Shown here piece by piece: positions 35,103-44,168 of a DNA stretch of 64,000 nt. This stretch comes from Mucilaginibacter sp. GTDB taxonomy: Bacteria; Bacteroidota; Bacteroidia; Sphingobacteriales; Sphingobacteriaceae. The notes under the pieces are model-generated. The model saw only the letters and a list, made by a program, of their open reading frames with translations, did no database searches and was not told where the DNA came from. How positions within the stretch are numbered: the first letter of the stretch is position 1; each line of letters opens with the position of its first letter. Position numbers and translations under genes: made by a program. The DNA lies in assembly GCF_025359345.1 (NCBI RefSeq), contig NZ_JANYGQ010000018.1, positions 62,001-126,000 of the forward strand, read 5' to 3'.

Positions 35103-36701
35103 TTATAAAAGGTACTTTAAATCGCTTAGTTTATAAATTTCCGGCAGTAACCGGCCGTTTAAGAAAACCGTGGGTGTATGCTCTATTTTCATTTCCGTAC
35201 ACCAATCGTTTTGCAATCTCAACTTGCTTGTCGCGGCTTCACTAATGGTCGCCGGGTATTGTTTTGACCATCCTTCATAGTCTTTTTCTCGATTGCCGTA
35301 CCAGCTATTTAGTGCTCCCATCACGATATTTTTATCAGAAAACTCATTTATGGCCATTAGGTGATTGCAAAGTTTAGTTTTAATCTCATGGTCGTTCGAA
35401 TCCGATTTGAAAATAATCCTTGCTTGTAATGTAACATCCCGTTTAAGCCAGTTCTCAAGTTGCCTGTGCGTCTCGCGGCAGGAGGAACACGTGGGATTGG
35501 TGACAATTGTTATAACATTTCCCGGCTCGTCATTGCCTAAAGATATACTCCACTTCTCGTCGGGCATAGAACAAAGCGGCTGAGCGGACATTATAGAATT
35601 GAAGACCTCTACGCTATATTGAAAGACCTTAAGGCGCCTTTTAAGGACAGGTACCTCTTGAACCCTTTGTAATATTGGTTTGATTATTCCCCAAAATATT
35701 ATAGGTAACAGTAGGCAGGCAAATAAAATATCAAGACGGTCTGGCGTAGTGAATATGGAGTTATCAAATTTAAAAAAGGTAAAGGTAAAAAACTCGCACC
35801 ATAATAAAGCTTGTACTATGCAACATAGCACACACCATCTTTTTGCAATGAGAAGCTGATGGTAGATAGAATAAAAGGTGTATGGCAGACTAAGCCAATT
35901 CGAAAACACGAGCGTTTGCCAACTAAGCGACGATCCTGATTCAAAAAGAGTTACCAAAAGGGTAGAGCTGAAATAAAAAAACCCCACCTCACTCCAACTA
36001 AGACCGGAAAAAACGTTTGCTGCACGCGAAGAAAGTATTGCGTTACAATCTGTCTTTTTGCCTGTCTGACAGATTTTTTGTATCAGTTGGTTGTTATGGT
36101 TTATGGACTCTGCTAATAGTAGTATCGATGTGAAAAGACCGGCTACTTTAATAGTGACAAGCGTTGTAATTTGAACCGTTACGTGACTAAGAAAAGCACT
36201 ATGCGCAACGGCAACCGCCAAAATCAATAATGCCGCTAGTATTGCTAATAGAGGCTTTAACGAAGAGAATAACTTCTCCATTGTTGTCTTAATTTTCTTG
36301 ACCGGCGTAATGGAAATCTTGGGCGTCTCAGCTGTCAAAACAGCGCCGCTAAAAATCCTGTTAAATTCCTCTACTTTTAAGTGACGCTTGTCCCATTTCT
36401 CGTTGCTGGCAGTAACTTTATCATCCGTTATTGAGTCAACCAGCAAAAAGCTCCCACCGTTTAAAGATGTTTGGGCAATGAAAGGAGGTTCTATGTTCCT
36501 GAAACCGCCCTCGTCAAATTTATAACATGTGTTATTAATATTATACGATGTTAATACATCGCTGATAGCTAAAATACTAGGGTAGTCCGGGTGTGTCGAT
36601 AATTCTTCCACGATTTGGGCGGGCTTTGTACTTATTAAAAGCCTTTCCAATAACTTAACAACGACTGCATCAGGGTTTTTGTAGTTTTTAAATAGGTGCA
36701 T
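35103..36701 (-). CDS. C39-like / VKOR / thioredoxin fusion protein
   Basis: A 532-residue protein in three parts. Residues 1-130 resemble the C39-peptidase-like domain of Bacteroidota peptide loci (STHPDYPSILAISDVL, NGGSFLLVDS). A block of membrane helices at about 150-345 is the vitamin K epoxide reductase fold, with C-x6-C (CQTGKKTDC) and CVLCC Cys pairs for quinone-linked oxidation. The C-terminal thioredoxin-like domain has CSSC at about 404. Together they make a disulfide-forming machine that passes electrons to quinones. It heads the cluster containing the Cys-rich peptide, its likely substrate. Confidence 0.85.
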   Translation of the reverse strand: MHLFKNYKNPDAVVVKLLERLLISTKPAQIVEELSTHPDYPSILAISDVLTSYNINNTCYKFDEGGFRNIEPPFIAQTSLNGGSFLLVDSITDDKVTASNEKWDKRHLKVEEFNRIFSGAVLTAETPKISITPVKKIKTTMEKLFSSLKPLLAILAALLILAVAVAHSAFLSHVTVQITTLVTIKVAGLFTSILLLAESINHNNQLIQKICQTGKKTDCNAILSSRAANVFSGLSWSEVGFFYFSSTLLVTLFESGSSLSWQTLVFSNWLSLPYTFYSIYHQLLIAKRWCVLCCIVQALLWCEFFTFTFFKFDNSIFTTPDRLDILFACLLLPIIFWGIIKPILQRVQEVPVLKRRLKVFQYSVEVFNSIMSAQPLCSMPDEKWSISLGNDEPGNVITIVTNPTCSSCRETHRQLENWLKRDVTLQARIIFKSDSNDHEIKTKLCNHLMAINEFSDKNIVMGALNSWYGNREKDYEGWSKQYPATISEAATSKLRLQNDWCTEMKIEHTPTVFLNGRLLPEIYKLSDLKYLL

Positions 36702-37029
36702 AAGGTTCGGTTATGGGCACTAGGTAAAAATATAGATATTGGAATTTATAACGAAATGGTCGGCATTTTAAATAGGTATCATTTTTGTTACAATGGTTGT
36801 TTAGACCTTTTATGGCAGGCCGCTTCCGAGACACGAATTACCCGTGTTTGATGATTGAACCTTTTCTTTACCTGTTCTGCAACCCGCCCGTCATTGTCTG
36901 TCCTGAAGAAACTGACAAGTAGTGGCAACTATGAAGTCGAGATAACTGATTCGTTTTCTGATCTTTAGAAAAAGAACATTTTTGAAATCATCCAATCAAT
37001 TTTGCCAGACATTAAGTCGTCGAGAGCAA
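36702..37029. other. Intergenic stretch between peptide locus 2 and recombinase copy 2
   Basis: Contains a 46-codon minus-strand relic (36788-36928) and otherwise nothing recognisable. It probably holds a boundary between cargo and the recombinase module. Confidence 0.4.
36788..36928 (-). pseudogene. Truncated 3' end of an unidentified gene
   Basis: An open frame directly after an in-frame stop reads LPLLVSFFRTDNDGRVAEQ and continues with basic residues to a stop. There is no start codon. Composition and phase resemble the degraded end of a real gene. Family unknown. Confidence 0.3.
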
Positions 37030-38697
37030 TCAGATATTTTCTTCAGAAGGATACTTGTCCTCCATAACTATTTTCCCTTCAACGATATCACTCAACTTCC
37101 TTAAATCATCCACAACCTGCTCTGCAAACTCCTTTGATTCCAAAGGCATTTCCTCGAAGGGAGGCATATTAGGTGTGGACATAGTGTTTGTTTCTGTGTT
37201 ATGTAAGTTCACTATCGGAAATTTTAAGCTATCAAAATGCTTTTTTAGCTTGAAAACACTGCATACTTTGAGAGTTCGTAATTTTTCTCCATCAAAGGTT
37301 AGACCTATCGGAAAATAAAACTCTTGTAGTTTCCGCCTTATATCTAAAGAGGTTTTTTTCCACAAGAACTGCGGTGTTTTCAATGCCTCGGCCACGAAGT
37401 TTAAAACACTAGCAATCTCAAAATCGTCCACCTTTTTTACGCGCTGAAGTTCTTGTAATTCTTCTAACTCGTTTTCAAGCCTACCCATTCTACTAACAAA
37501 CATTGTTTCGCTGACGTTGCCTTTTCGGTGCGTTGTAAAGAGGAAAGCGATTTCCTGGTTAACTTCTTCAACCCTTTTCAAAACAGCAGTATCAGCTACT
37601 GTATCATTTGCAACTTGCTTATTAAGGCGAAATTCTAAATAATCCTTAAGCTGATTTAAATGTCGCGTGTCCAACGCATATTCCTGTAAAAAATCCATGA
37701 ACATAGATTCTAAAAGCTCAGTCCGAATCGTTGTATTAGGTTGGTGGAATGAATAATATGGGTACTTTTTATATTTGCCTTTAGCCCAGTAACCGGTTAA
37801 TTGTTTGCCCTCTGGATTTAATATAAATCGACGGAGAGGGAAGTCTGGGTTTTCCTTTACATAGTGCTTAATCTTGTTTTTTCGTCCTTTTAGCGCTGCT
37901 TGGACGTCGTCAAATAATGATTCGGTAACCATTGGTTGATATGTTCCTTTACTTATCATGCCAAACTGTTTTAGCGTTCCTTTGTATAACGGATTACGAA
38001 TTATCCGAAAGAAATATGACCGATTTATTGCATTGCCTTTGGCGTCCACCAAACCCTTTTCCTTCATCATTAAGCGCACTACCTCGGTTGAATAGCACCT
38101 ATCCGCGATAAGTTCAAAGGTTTCAGTAACTAGTGGCGCCATTGCATTTGGCGCGATAGTAGCTTTGTTATCAATACGCACATTGTCATATCCTAGAGGC
38201 GCTTTCCAGACATATCGCCCCTCTTGTACTGCTTCTTTCATACCGCCAACGCTGCGCTCTGTTCGTACTTCGTTATCAAACTGGCCCACATTGGCAATAA
38301 TGCTTTCCATAAATCGACCAGCCGGAGTATCTTCGAAGAATTCTGTTACCGATCTGATTGTAACGTTAAACTTCTTTAACCGCACCTTTATCATGCTGTA
38401 GTCTGCGATATTTCGACTAATACGGTCAACCTTATAAGCAATGACTGCCTGCACCCTATCTCTTTTTGTGGTGCAGAATTCCATCATGCGTTTCAATTCC
38501 TTTCGGTCTGTGGTTTTTGCGCTTTCTCCCTTTTCAATAAATATCTCTGCAATCTCATAGCCCTCTTTTAGCGCGTATTCGCGACAAAGCCGCTCTTGTG
38601 ATACAAGGCTATTTCCTTCGTCAACCTGTTCCTTTGTAGATACCCGACAGTATATTACCGCTTGCTTAACTCGATTATTTATTATTTCGTCTTTCAT
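37030..38697 (-). CDS. Large serine recombinase, copy 2
   Basis: A 555-residue protein with catalytic motif YCRVSTKEQVDEGNSL (Ser about residue 20), DRISRNIADYS, ERSVGGMKEAVQEGRYVWKA and a recombinase domain. It lacks a Cys zinc ribbon and ends in a coiled helical tail. It is the intact paralogue of the recombinase at 19203 and starts with ATG where that copy has ATA. It overlaps the upstream small gene by 23 bp. It probably integrates and excises the element that ends in comM, together with or instead of the other recombinases. Confidence 0.92.
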   Translation of the reverse strand: MKDEIINNRVKQAVIYCRVSTKEQVDEGNSLVSQERLCREYALKEGYEIAEIFIEKGESAKTTDRKELKRMMEFCTTKRDRVQAVIAYKVDRISRNIADYSMIKVRLKKFNVTIRSVTEFFEDTPAGRFMESIIANVGQFDNEVRTERSVGGMKEAVQEGRYVWKAPLGYDNVRIDNKATIAPNAMAPLVTETFELIADRCYSTEVVRLMMKEKGLVDAKGNAINRSYFFRIIRNPLYKGTLKQFGMISKGTYQPMVTESLFDDVQAALKGRKNKIKHYVKENPDFPLRRFILNPEGKQLTGYWAKGKYKKYPYYSFHQPNTTIRTELLESMFMDFLQEYALDTRHLNQLKDYLEFRLNKQVANDTVADTAVLKRVEEVNQEIAFLFTTHRKGNVSETMFVSRMGRLENELEELQELQRVKKVDDFEIASVLNFVAEALKTPQFLWKKTSLDIRRKLQEFYFPIGLTFDGEKLRTLKVCSVFKLKKHFDSLKFPIVNLHNTETNTMSTPNMPPFEEMPLESKEFAEQVVDDLRKLSDIVEGKIVMEDKYPSEENI

Positions 38698-38869
38698 ATA
38701 AATATGCCTCTACAAGTATTTCAGCCAAGCGGTCAAGTAATACTTCAATGGGAGGCTCATTAGCTGTTAAATCCAAAGCGGAACCACGCGCAACGTCAGT
38801 GCTGCTAGGCAAAAGACTGCGTGGCTCCGCTTTGGGTACGTTGCTTATTTTTTTGCCTAGCGTTTTCAT
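38675..38869 (-). CDS. Small protein overlapping the recombinase start; copy 2
   Basis: A 64-residue protein with a C-terminal helix VLLDRLAEILVEAYLYERR shared with the gene at 20836. Its N-terminal half (ISNVPKAEPRSLLPSSTD) is not conserved. It overlaps the recombinase start, indicating coupling. Function unknown. Confidence 0.6.
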   Translation of the reverse strand: MKTLGKKISNVPKAEPRSLLPSSTDVARGSALDLTANEPPIEVLLDRLAEILVEAYLYERRNNK

Positions 38870-39030
38870 AATATCACATCCTAGTTTTAATATGCACTAA
38901 GTATGACAACCGAGTAAAAACATAAAAGGGAGGTGTTTTAGGTTTAGACCCCAATATCTTTAAAAAGCGTATATAACACTAAATAGCCTCTCTTTTTAAC
39001 TTTTTAGTTTCCCGTAGGATTGTTAAGTAC

Positions 39031-39251
39031 ATGACTAATCCTTATGACCACTCAAAACCTTTCACCCCCATCGGCTATACTAACTTTCGAAACTCCAATA
39101 AGCTCTTTGGCATCAAGCTGCAAGACCGGTTTTCACACATCTACAGTATTGGGAAAACAGGGAGCGGAAAGACCAGTTTGCTGCTCAACATGGCAGAGGA
39201 TGATATTTATAAAGGGTATGGAGTTGCGCTCATTGAGCCTCACGGGGATGC
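39031..39251 (+). pseudogene. 5' fragment of translocase ATPase 1, copy 2
   Basis: Begins FTPIGYTNFRNSNKLFGIK and keeps Walker A GKTGSGKTS and EPHGD, matching the first 75 or so residues of the ATPase at 21173. After HGD the homology stops; the frame runs on in unrelated sequence to a stop at 39405. The rest of this gene and the genes that should follow have been deleted, joining it to the middle of ATPase 2. Confidence 0.85.
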
Positions 39252-41480
39252 ATGTATTGCGCTCATGGCGAGAATCGCGTCACCGTTGGCGAAAAAGAAT
39301 CATTTTTTATTGATGCACCTGAAATGCCAACACTTGCGCGCCAAAAGGGAGAGGTGCCGCTATTTGGTGTCACAATTCGCGCAGTGGCCGTGGCAGACGA
39401 TATAGAGGCTGCACAGCAATGTATAACGCAACTTGCACTTAGTATTACGGAAGCATCAACAACGCCGTACAATGCTCTCATTGCCCTACAAGGGCCCGAA
39501 TATCCCGTGCATAAACGCTTGGCCGACATCGTGCTGCGCCAGTCGCACCGGGTGGGTATGCTGTTAAACGCGTCAGAGCTCGCAACGTTTGTGCATTTTC
39601 CGAGCATGTCCGTGCACAGTGCGAAATTAATCCAAAGCAATAGAACGACCCACCCCGCGCCTCTATCGCTCATTGGTCACGCGTACACATTGGGAATAAA
39701 TGAACACAATGGAAGACCCTGTACCGTTGGCATTAGTACCGAGCAGCGCCTCCGGCATATCCATATCATGGGCGCAACCGGCACCGGCAAATCAACGCTC
39801 CTGAAAAGCCTTATTCTGCAAGACATTCATGCGGGCACCGGCCTCATGTGTCTTGACCCACACGGCGATTTAATTGAGGACATTTTACATGCCATTCCGG
39901 AGGAACGAATAAAAGATGTAGTGTTGATTGACCCTAGTGATACAGAGTTTCCCATTGCGCTCAATATGTTAGTCGCACATTCAGATATTGAACGAGAACT
40001 GTTAGCCTCTGACCTCGTGGCATTATTTCGCCGCTTTAGTACCTCATGGGGCGACCAAATGAATAGTGTTTTTGCCAATGCAATTTTGGCATTTGTTTGT
40101 AACAGCAAGCAGTATCACTTGGGCGACCTACGGAAGTTTCTTATTGAACTGCCATACCGTGCTACCGTGCTTACAACTATTACTGACCCCGATATTTCGT
40201 ATTATTGGCAGAAGGAATTTCCGATTTTAAAAAGCAGTTCCATCGGCCCTATCTTAACCCGGCTGGATGCATTTCTCCGTCCGAAAGTCATTCGACAGAT
40301 GGTGTGTCAAAAGCAAAGTCTAAACTTTGCTCAATTAATGGATAGTCGAAAGATTGTATTAGTCAAATTATCACAAGGGCTGTTAGGTGCAGAAAACAGC
40401 TATCTGTTAGGCGCGTTCATTGTTTCCAAGTTGCAGCAAACTGCAATGGCTCGGCAAAGCCAGGCAGCCGAGGTACGTATTCCGTTCTTCTGTTACATTG
40501 ATGAATTCCAGTATTTTATTACCCCCTCGATGAATTCCATCCTTTCAGGCGCCCGCAAATACGCACTTGGCCTAATTTTGTCGCATCAGGATATGCAACA
40601 GGTTACGAAATATGATGGAGAAGTGGCGAATAGTGTACTTTCAAATGCCGGGACACGGATTTGCTTTCGGTTGGGCGATACTGATGCAAAGAAGTTAGAA
40701 GGTGGTTTTACCCATTTCACCGCCGCAGATTTGCAAAATTTATCAACTGGCGAAGCTATTGCAAGAGTTAGTATTATGGACGCTGATTTTAACTTAGCAG
40801 TCACTCCATACCATGACATTTTCGAACCGTCACATAAAAACGCAATACAAGCATATTCCCGCCGTACCTATAGTGCGCCTATCATAGCGGCTGAGACCGT
40901 ACAACCCCCAACAATTGCGCCTATACCGGTTGTTAGACAAGAGCAGCAACAAGCCCCTATGCAAGCAAAACCAGTGCCGGTTATTGAGGACACCCAAAAA
41001 CAGGAAAGCATTCGTGAGCATCGCTATCTACAGTCGTTTATAAAGAAGTTAGCAGAAGCACAAGGATATAAAGCAAGTCTTGAAGTACCCACGCCGGACG
41101 GCACTGGACAAGTAGACGTAGTACTCGAACGGGACGGGCAGCGCATTGCCGTTGAAATTTCTGTTACCACAACGGCCGAATGGGAACTCCACAATATTCA
41201 AAAATGCCTGGCTGCAGGGTATGAACAAATAGTGGTGTGCTCTTCTAATAATTCAAAGCTCGACCACATTAAACAACTGGTGAAAAACACGCTATCCCTA
41301 TCACCGCAGGCAACCATACGCTTTGTGTCGCCAGATATGTTTCAAGGTGTTTTAGCACTCGAACCACCACGGACACCAACGCATATGGTGATGAAAGGCT
41401 ATCGGGTGAAAGTACAGTACGAAACGGGAACAAATAAGCAAGACGTATTACGCAGCATTATTAGTGCTGGTAAGCGGTAG
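39252..41480 (+). pseudogene. N-terminally truncated translocase ATPase 2 with PD-(D/E)XK-like domain, copy 2
   Basis: A 742-codon frame matching the 997-residue ATPase at 23433 from about residue 245 onward: ESFFIDAPEM against GSFFLNAPEM, then Walker A GATGTGKST, DPSDTEFPIALN, Walker B FFCYIDEFQYF, and the C-terminal TGQVDVVLERDGQRIAVEIS and NIQKCLAAGYE. The first about 235 residues are missing, lost in the deletion that also removed most of ATPase 1 and the small genes between. The ATPase core and nuclease-like domain are intact, so a shortened product is possible if translation starts near the junction. Confidence 0.8.
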
Positions 41481-41492
41481 CATACCACTCCT

Positions 41493-41855
41493 TTATTTTT
41501 TCTTTATTAATTCTTTAATAATATCATTCAGCCGGGCAATCTCTTCGTCTTTTGCAACAATGATTTTTTCCAGTAATTCCTTTTGGCTACCATCAAAATG
41601 TCCAACGGTGCCAAACGTACATTGCGCCCCGTGATTCGTGCCATAGAAATTAATCACCGTCGGTTCAGTGCTCATAATGTCAGCCGGTGAGACTTCCAAA
41701 ATTTCAGCCAATTTTTCAAGTGTCCCGGTGTCCAGTTTTGTTTGATTAGTTTCTATACGGGAATAGGATGGTTGGGTCATCCCTAATATTCCTGCAACAT
41801 ATTCTTGGGAGTATCCTTTAATCTCCCGTATCAATCGAATTTTAGGACCGTACAT
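41493..41855 (-). CDS. XRE-family regulator with coiled-coil tail, copy 2
   Basis: About 120 residues from the Met reading MYGPKIRLIREIKGYSQEYV, which aligns with the start of the paralogue at 11118; an upstream Met at 41900 adds a non-conserved stretch. The helix-turn-helix is followed by NHGAQCTF and the tail VAKDEEIARLNDIIKEL, both shared with the paralogue. Divergent from a lipoprotein gene, as in copy 1. Candidate operator: TATACAA followed by CTACCTATA at 41894-41910, similar to ATACAATTACCGATA at 11521. Confidence 0.82.
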   Translation of the reverse strand: MYGPKIRLIREIKGYSQEYVAGILGMTQPSYSRIETNQTKLDTGTLEKLAEILEVSPADIMSTEPTVINFYGTNHGAQCTFGTVGHFDGSQKELLEKIIVAKDEEIARLNDIIKELIKKK

Positions 41856-41983
41856 ACAACGAAATTTATTAAAAGTACAAAGAACGCATAAATTATACAA
41901 ACTACCTATACCTTATAGTTTTAGTGAATAGGTTATACAACGGGGCTTTGTGAACTTTACCGGAAACCCAAAATCACGCCTAT

Positions 41984-42439
41984 ATGAAAAAAATGCTACT
42001 CGCCTTTCCTAAAACAATACAACTGGTGTTAGGTATCATCGTAATTTGTACCTGCTTTAGTTGTTCCTCTAAAAAATCTGACCCAACCCCACCTGCATCA
42101 CCATTTAGTGGAACATGGAAGGTAGTGAAAATTCAGGATGACGTGACGCTGCGGGATATTAGCAACGATACAGACCCGCCGTTTCTACCTTGCCAGATAG
42201 GGTCAGAAACAATCTTTCCATCTGATGGTACTACCTTCACGTTCAAAACGGCCTGTACAACCATCCCTTCTTACACCGGCGATGCCAGCTTCGATAAAAC
42301 CACTTCGACATTGCTTTGCAAAAGTACGAGTGTGGGAGCTGTTTGGCATGGTATCGTTGTTTTTTCAGCCGACAAGTCAAGCTTCACGCTTGATGAGAAA
42401 ACTGACAACGGCTATCTTTATACCTTCAAAAAGCAATAA
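41984..42439 (+). CDS. Small lipocalin-like lipoprotein
   Basis: A 151-residue protein with a lipoprotein signal (IIVICTCFSCSS, lipid Cys about residue 27-28) followed by KKSDPTPPASPFSGTWKVVKI, the GTWK start of lipocalin-like domains in Bacteroidota. It is divergent from an XRE regulator, repeating the arrangement at 11118-12983 where the lipoprotein is longer. Probably surface-exposed; function unknown. Confidence 0.7.
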   Translation: MKKMLLAFPKTIQLVLGIIVICTCFSCSSKKSDPTPPASPFSGTWKVVKIQDDVTLRDISNDTDPPFLPCQIGSETIFPSDGTTFTFKTACTTIPSYTGDASFDKTTSTLLCKSTSVGAVWHGIVVFSADKSSFTLDEKTDNGYLYTFKKQ

Positions 42440-42520
42440 CATTGTTTGCGGCAAATAAAACCCAGCATACATGGCGACTGAATTTTTATATTCATCATAG
42501 ACAGCTTTTCTTTGGTGTAA

Positions 42521-42547
42521 AAAAGCCGCCCTTACTGGGGACGGCTT
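42521..42547 (-). terminator. Terminator-like hairpin after the 166-residue gene
   Basis: AAGCCG with CCC pairs with GGG and CGGCTT with a small bulge; on the minus strand T-rich sequence follows. Confidence 0.55.
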
Positions 42548-42551
42548 ACGG

Positions 42552-43049
42552 TTACACTACTTCCAACACCCGCTTTCGCGCGTGCTTCTTGTTATAAGGA
42601 ATTTTCCGAAACGTGTGATACTTGGTGCGGTCTTCGAGATATTCGAACATCTCCGAACAAACATTGATGAGCCAATCTGTTTTAACACAGTCCTCAATGT
42701 CCACCCCGGTGTATGCTTTTCCAGTGAGGGTAAACAATATGCGCAGAAACCCTGCCGTAACTGCCTGTACTTCCGGAAAAGGTGAGGCGGGTTCGGCACC
42801 GAAGTGAACCGCAAGCCGCGAATCCTCGCCATATTCAAGACGGAGGTATAGTATCGGACTAACTAATTCATGGATGATGATGGGGTACTGTGACCCTTTC
42901 TGTTTTCTTTCGAGGATGTACCGGAGTTCTTCCTGTTCGAGTGTGGTGAGAAGGTGCAACGCCTTCGCTACAATGAGATTGTATGTCTGTTGGACAGATT
43001 CATTGTAGGACATCGGCAAGTGTGATGTGGATTTTTTCTGTTCTTTCAT
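42552..43049 (-). CDS. Hypothetical protein next to the comM junction
   Basis: A 165-residue protein from MKEQKKSTSHLPM (a Met at 43091 gives a longer form). It is largely helical with a Leu-rich N-terminal part (IVAKALHLLTTLEQEELRYI) and basic C-terminus (KKHARKRVLEV). It overlaps the end of the double-HTH gene by about 50 bp on the same strand, so the two are one operon at the element's right end. No family recognised; an accessory role in integration or element control is possible. Confidence 0.55.
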   Translation of the reverse strand: MKEQKKSTSHLPMSYNESVQQTYNLIVAKALHLLTTLEQEELRYILERKQKGSQYPIIIHELVSPILYLRLEYGEDSRLAVHFGAEPASPFPEVQAVTAGFLRILFTLTGKAYTGVDIEDCVKTDWLINVCSEMFEYLEDRTKYHTFRKIPYNKKHARKRVLEVV

Positions 43050-43512
43050 ATTGAGTAGTTTTGTTTTTAAGAAAATCTGGAAGGCTGTCAAATCTGGCCT
43101 GTATCAGCAGTCGTTTCCGTGCGGTAGGGTGGTTCTTATTCAGTTCCCACCCTCGTACAGTTGTTGCGTAGACTGCGAATATTTCACCGGCTGCTTCGTA
43201 CGGCAGTCCGAGGCAGTTGCGTAGTTGCTTCACTTTGCCGCCAATTGTTTCCGTTTCGTGGGTAAAGGGATAGTAGCCGAGGTATAGGAATATTGCGGGG
43301 TAAAGGTTAATTTGCGGCACAAAGCGATTTGTTTCCCAGTTGGTTATAGTGTCTTCGGAGACGCCGATAATACGGGCCACTTCGGATTGTAACTGGAGGG
43401 ATTCAACCCGTTTTTTGCGGATAAAGTCGCCTAACGTTTGAGGAAACAATGGAATTAACTTTGATGGAGGTACAGACAAGGTTTTTCGGTAGGGGAGAAA
43501 GTTCAACGCCAC
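43000..43512 (-). CDS. Stand-alone double helix-turn-helix regulator at the element end
   Basis: Two HTH units: SEVARIIGVSEDTITNWETN and AAGEIFAVYATTVRGWE, joined by LGYYPFTHETETIGGKVKQL. The same design forms the C-terminus of the recombinase at 28006 (GVSEDTITYWEN, LGYNPVPIDTSTLGGKIKEF). The longest frame starts at a GTG lying exactly at the comM junction; shorter TTG starts (43479 or 43449) keep the HTH units. It probably binds the element's end or regulates recombination. Confidence 0.7.
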   Translation of the reverse strand: MALNFLPYRKTLSVPPSKLIPLFPQTLGDFIRKKRVESLQLQSEVARIIGVSEDTITNWETNRFVPQINLYPAIFLYLGYYPFTHETETIGGKVKQLRNCLGLPYEAAGEIFAVYATTVRGWELNKNHPTARKRLLIQARFDSLPDFLKNKTTQYERTEKIHITLADVLQ

Positions 43513-43525
43513 CCTGTCCTTGCGG
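43485..43525. other. Right junction of the integrative element with comM
   Basis: Homology to comM starts at codon CCC (43512) of the conserved peptide PCPCGY, while sequence to the left is element DNA. Intact ComM proteins read SMNPCPCG here. The recombination core must lie close to this point. Confidence 0.7.
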
Positions 43526-44000
43526 ATACTTTAATCATCCGGAAAAGGAATGCATCTGTCCGCCGGGCATGGTTCAAAAATATTTAAGCAAAATATCAGG
43601 CCCGTTGCTCGACCGTATTGACCTGCATGTGGAGGTTACCCCTGTCAACTTTACAGAGCTGGCCAGCGACCGCCTTGCCGAAAAAAGCGAGCTTATCCGC
43701 GACCGTGTGATCAAAGCCCGCGAAGTGCAGGCCACACGTTTCGGCAGCAAACCCGACCTGCATGCCAATGCCCAAATGAGCCCCCAAATGGTACGCGACA
43801 TCTGCAAAATCACACCCGCCGGCCAGGCACTGCTGAAAAAAGCTATGGAAAAACTAGGGCTATCGGCACGGGCTTATGACCGGATTTTAAAAGTATCGCG
43901 CACCATTGCCGATTTAGCGTGCAGCGAAGAAATTGAACTGGAGCATTTAGCAGAGGCGATTAACTTTAGAAGTTTGGATAGGGAAGGGTGGGCGGGGTAA
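43512..44000 (+). pseudogene. comM: 3' part of comM/yifB, disrupted by element insertion
   Basis: The frame PCPCGYFNHPEKEC, then GMVQKYLSKISGPLLDRIDLH and the C-terminal domain with LGLSARAYDRILKVSRTIADL matches the last about 160 residues of ComM/YifB, an MCM-like AAA+ helicase that promotes branch migration during natural transformation. The N-terminal two thirds, including Walker A, are absent here and nowhere else in the window. The gene is therefore inactivated unless the element excises. An ATG at 43449 would create a short fusion product of no evident use. Confidence 0.9.
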
Positions 44001-44168
44001 GGGCCTATACTTGTGAACATACCTGGCTATAGATTAATGCATTTTGCGCATATTTACTGTATCGGATCCATGTCACTAGTACTTGTTTGAAGCATTTTCC
44101 AGTTTCATAATCTGTCGTCGCGCGAGAAACCCAGATGACATTCCATATTATTAACTTAACTTTAATTA

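Noticed and set aside
42557..42838. Alternative minus-strand frame of 93 codons within the gene at 42552
   Set aside because: It is a shadow of the better-supported frame, with odd composition rich in Arg, Cys and Ser.
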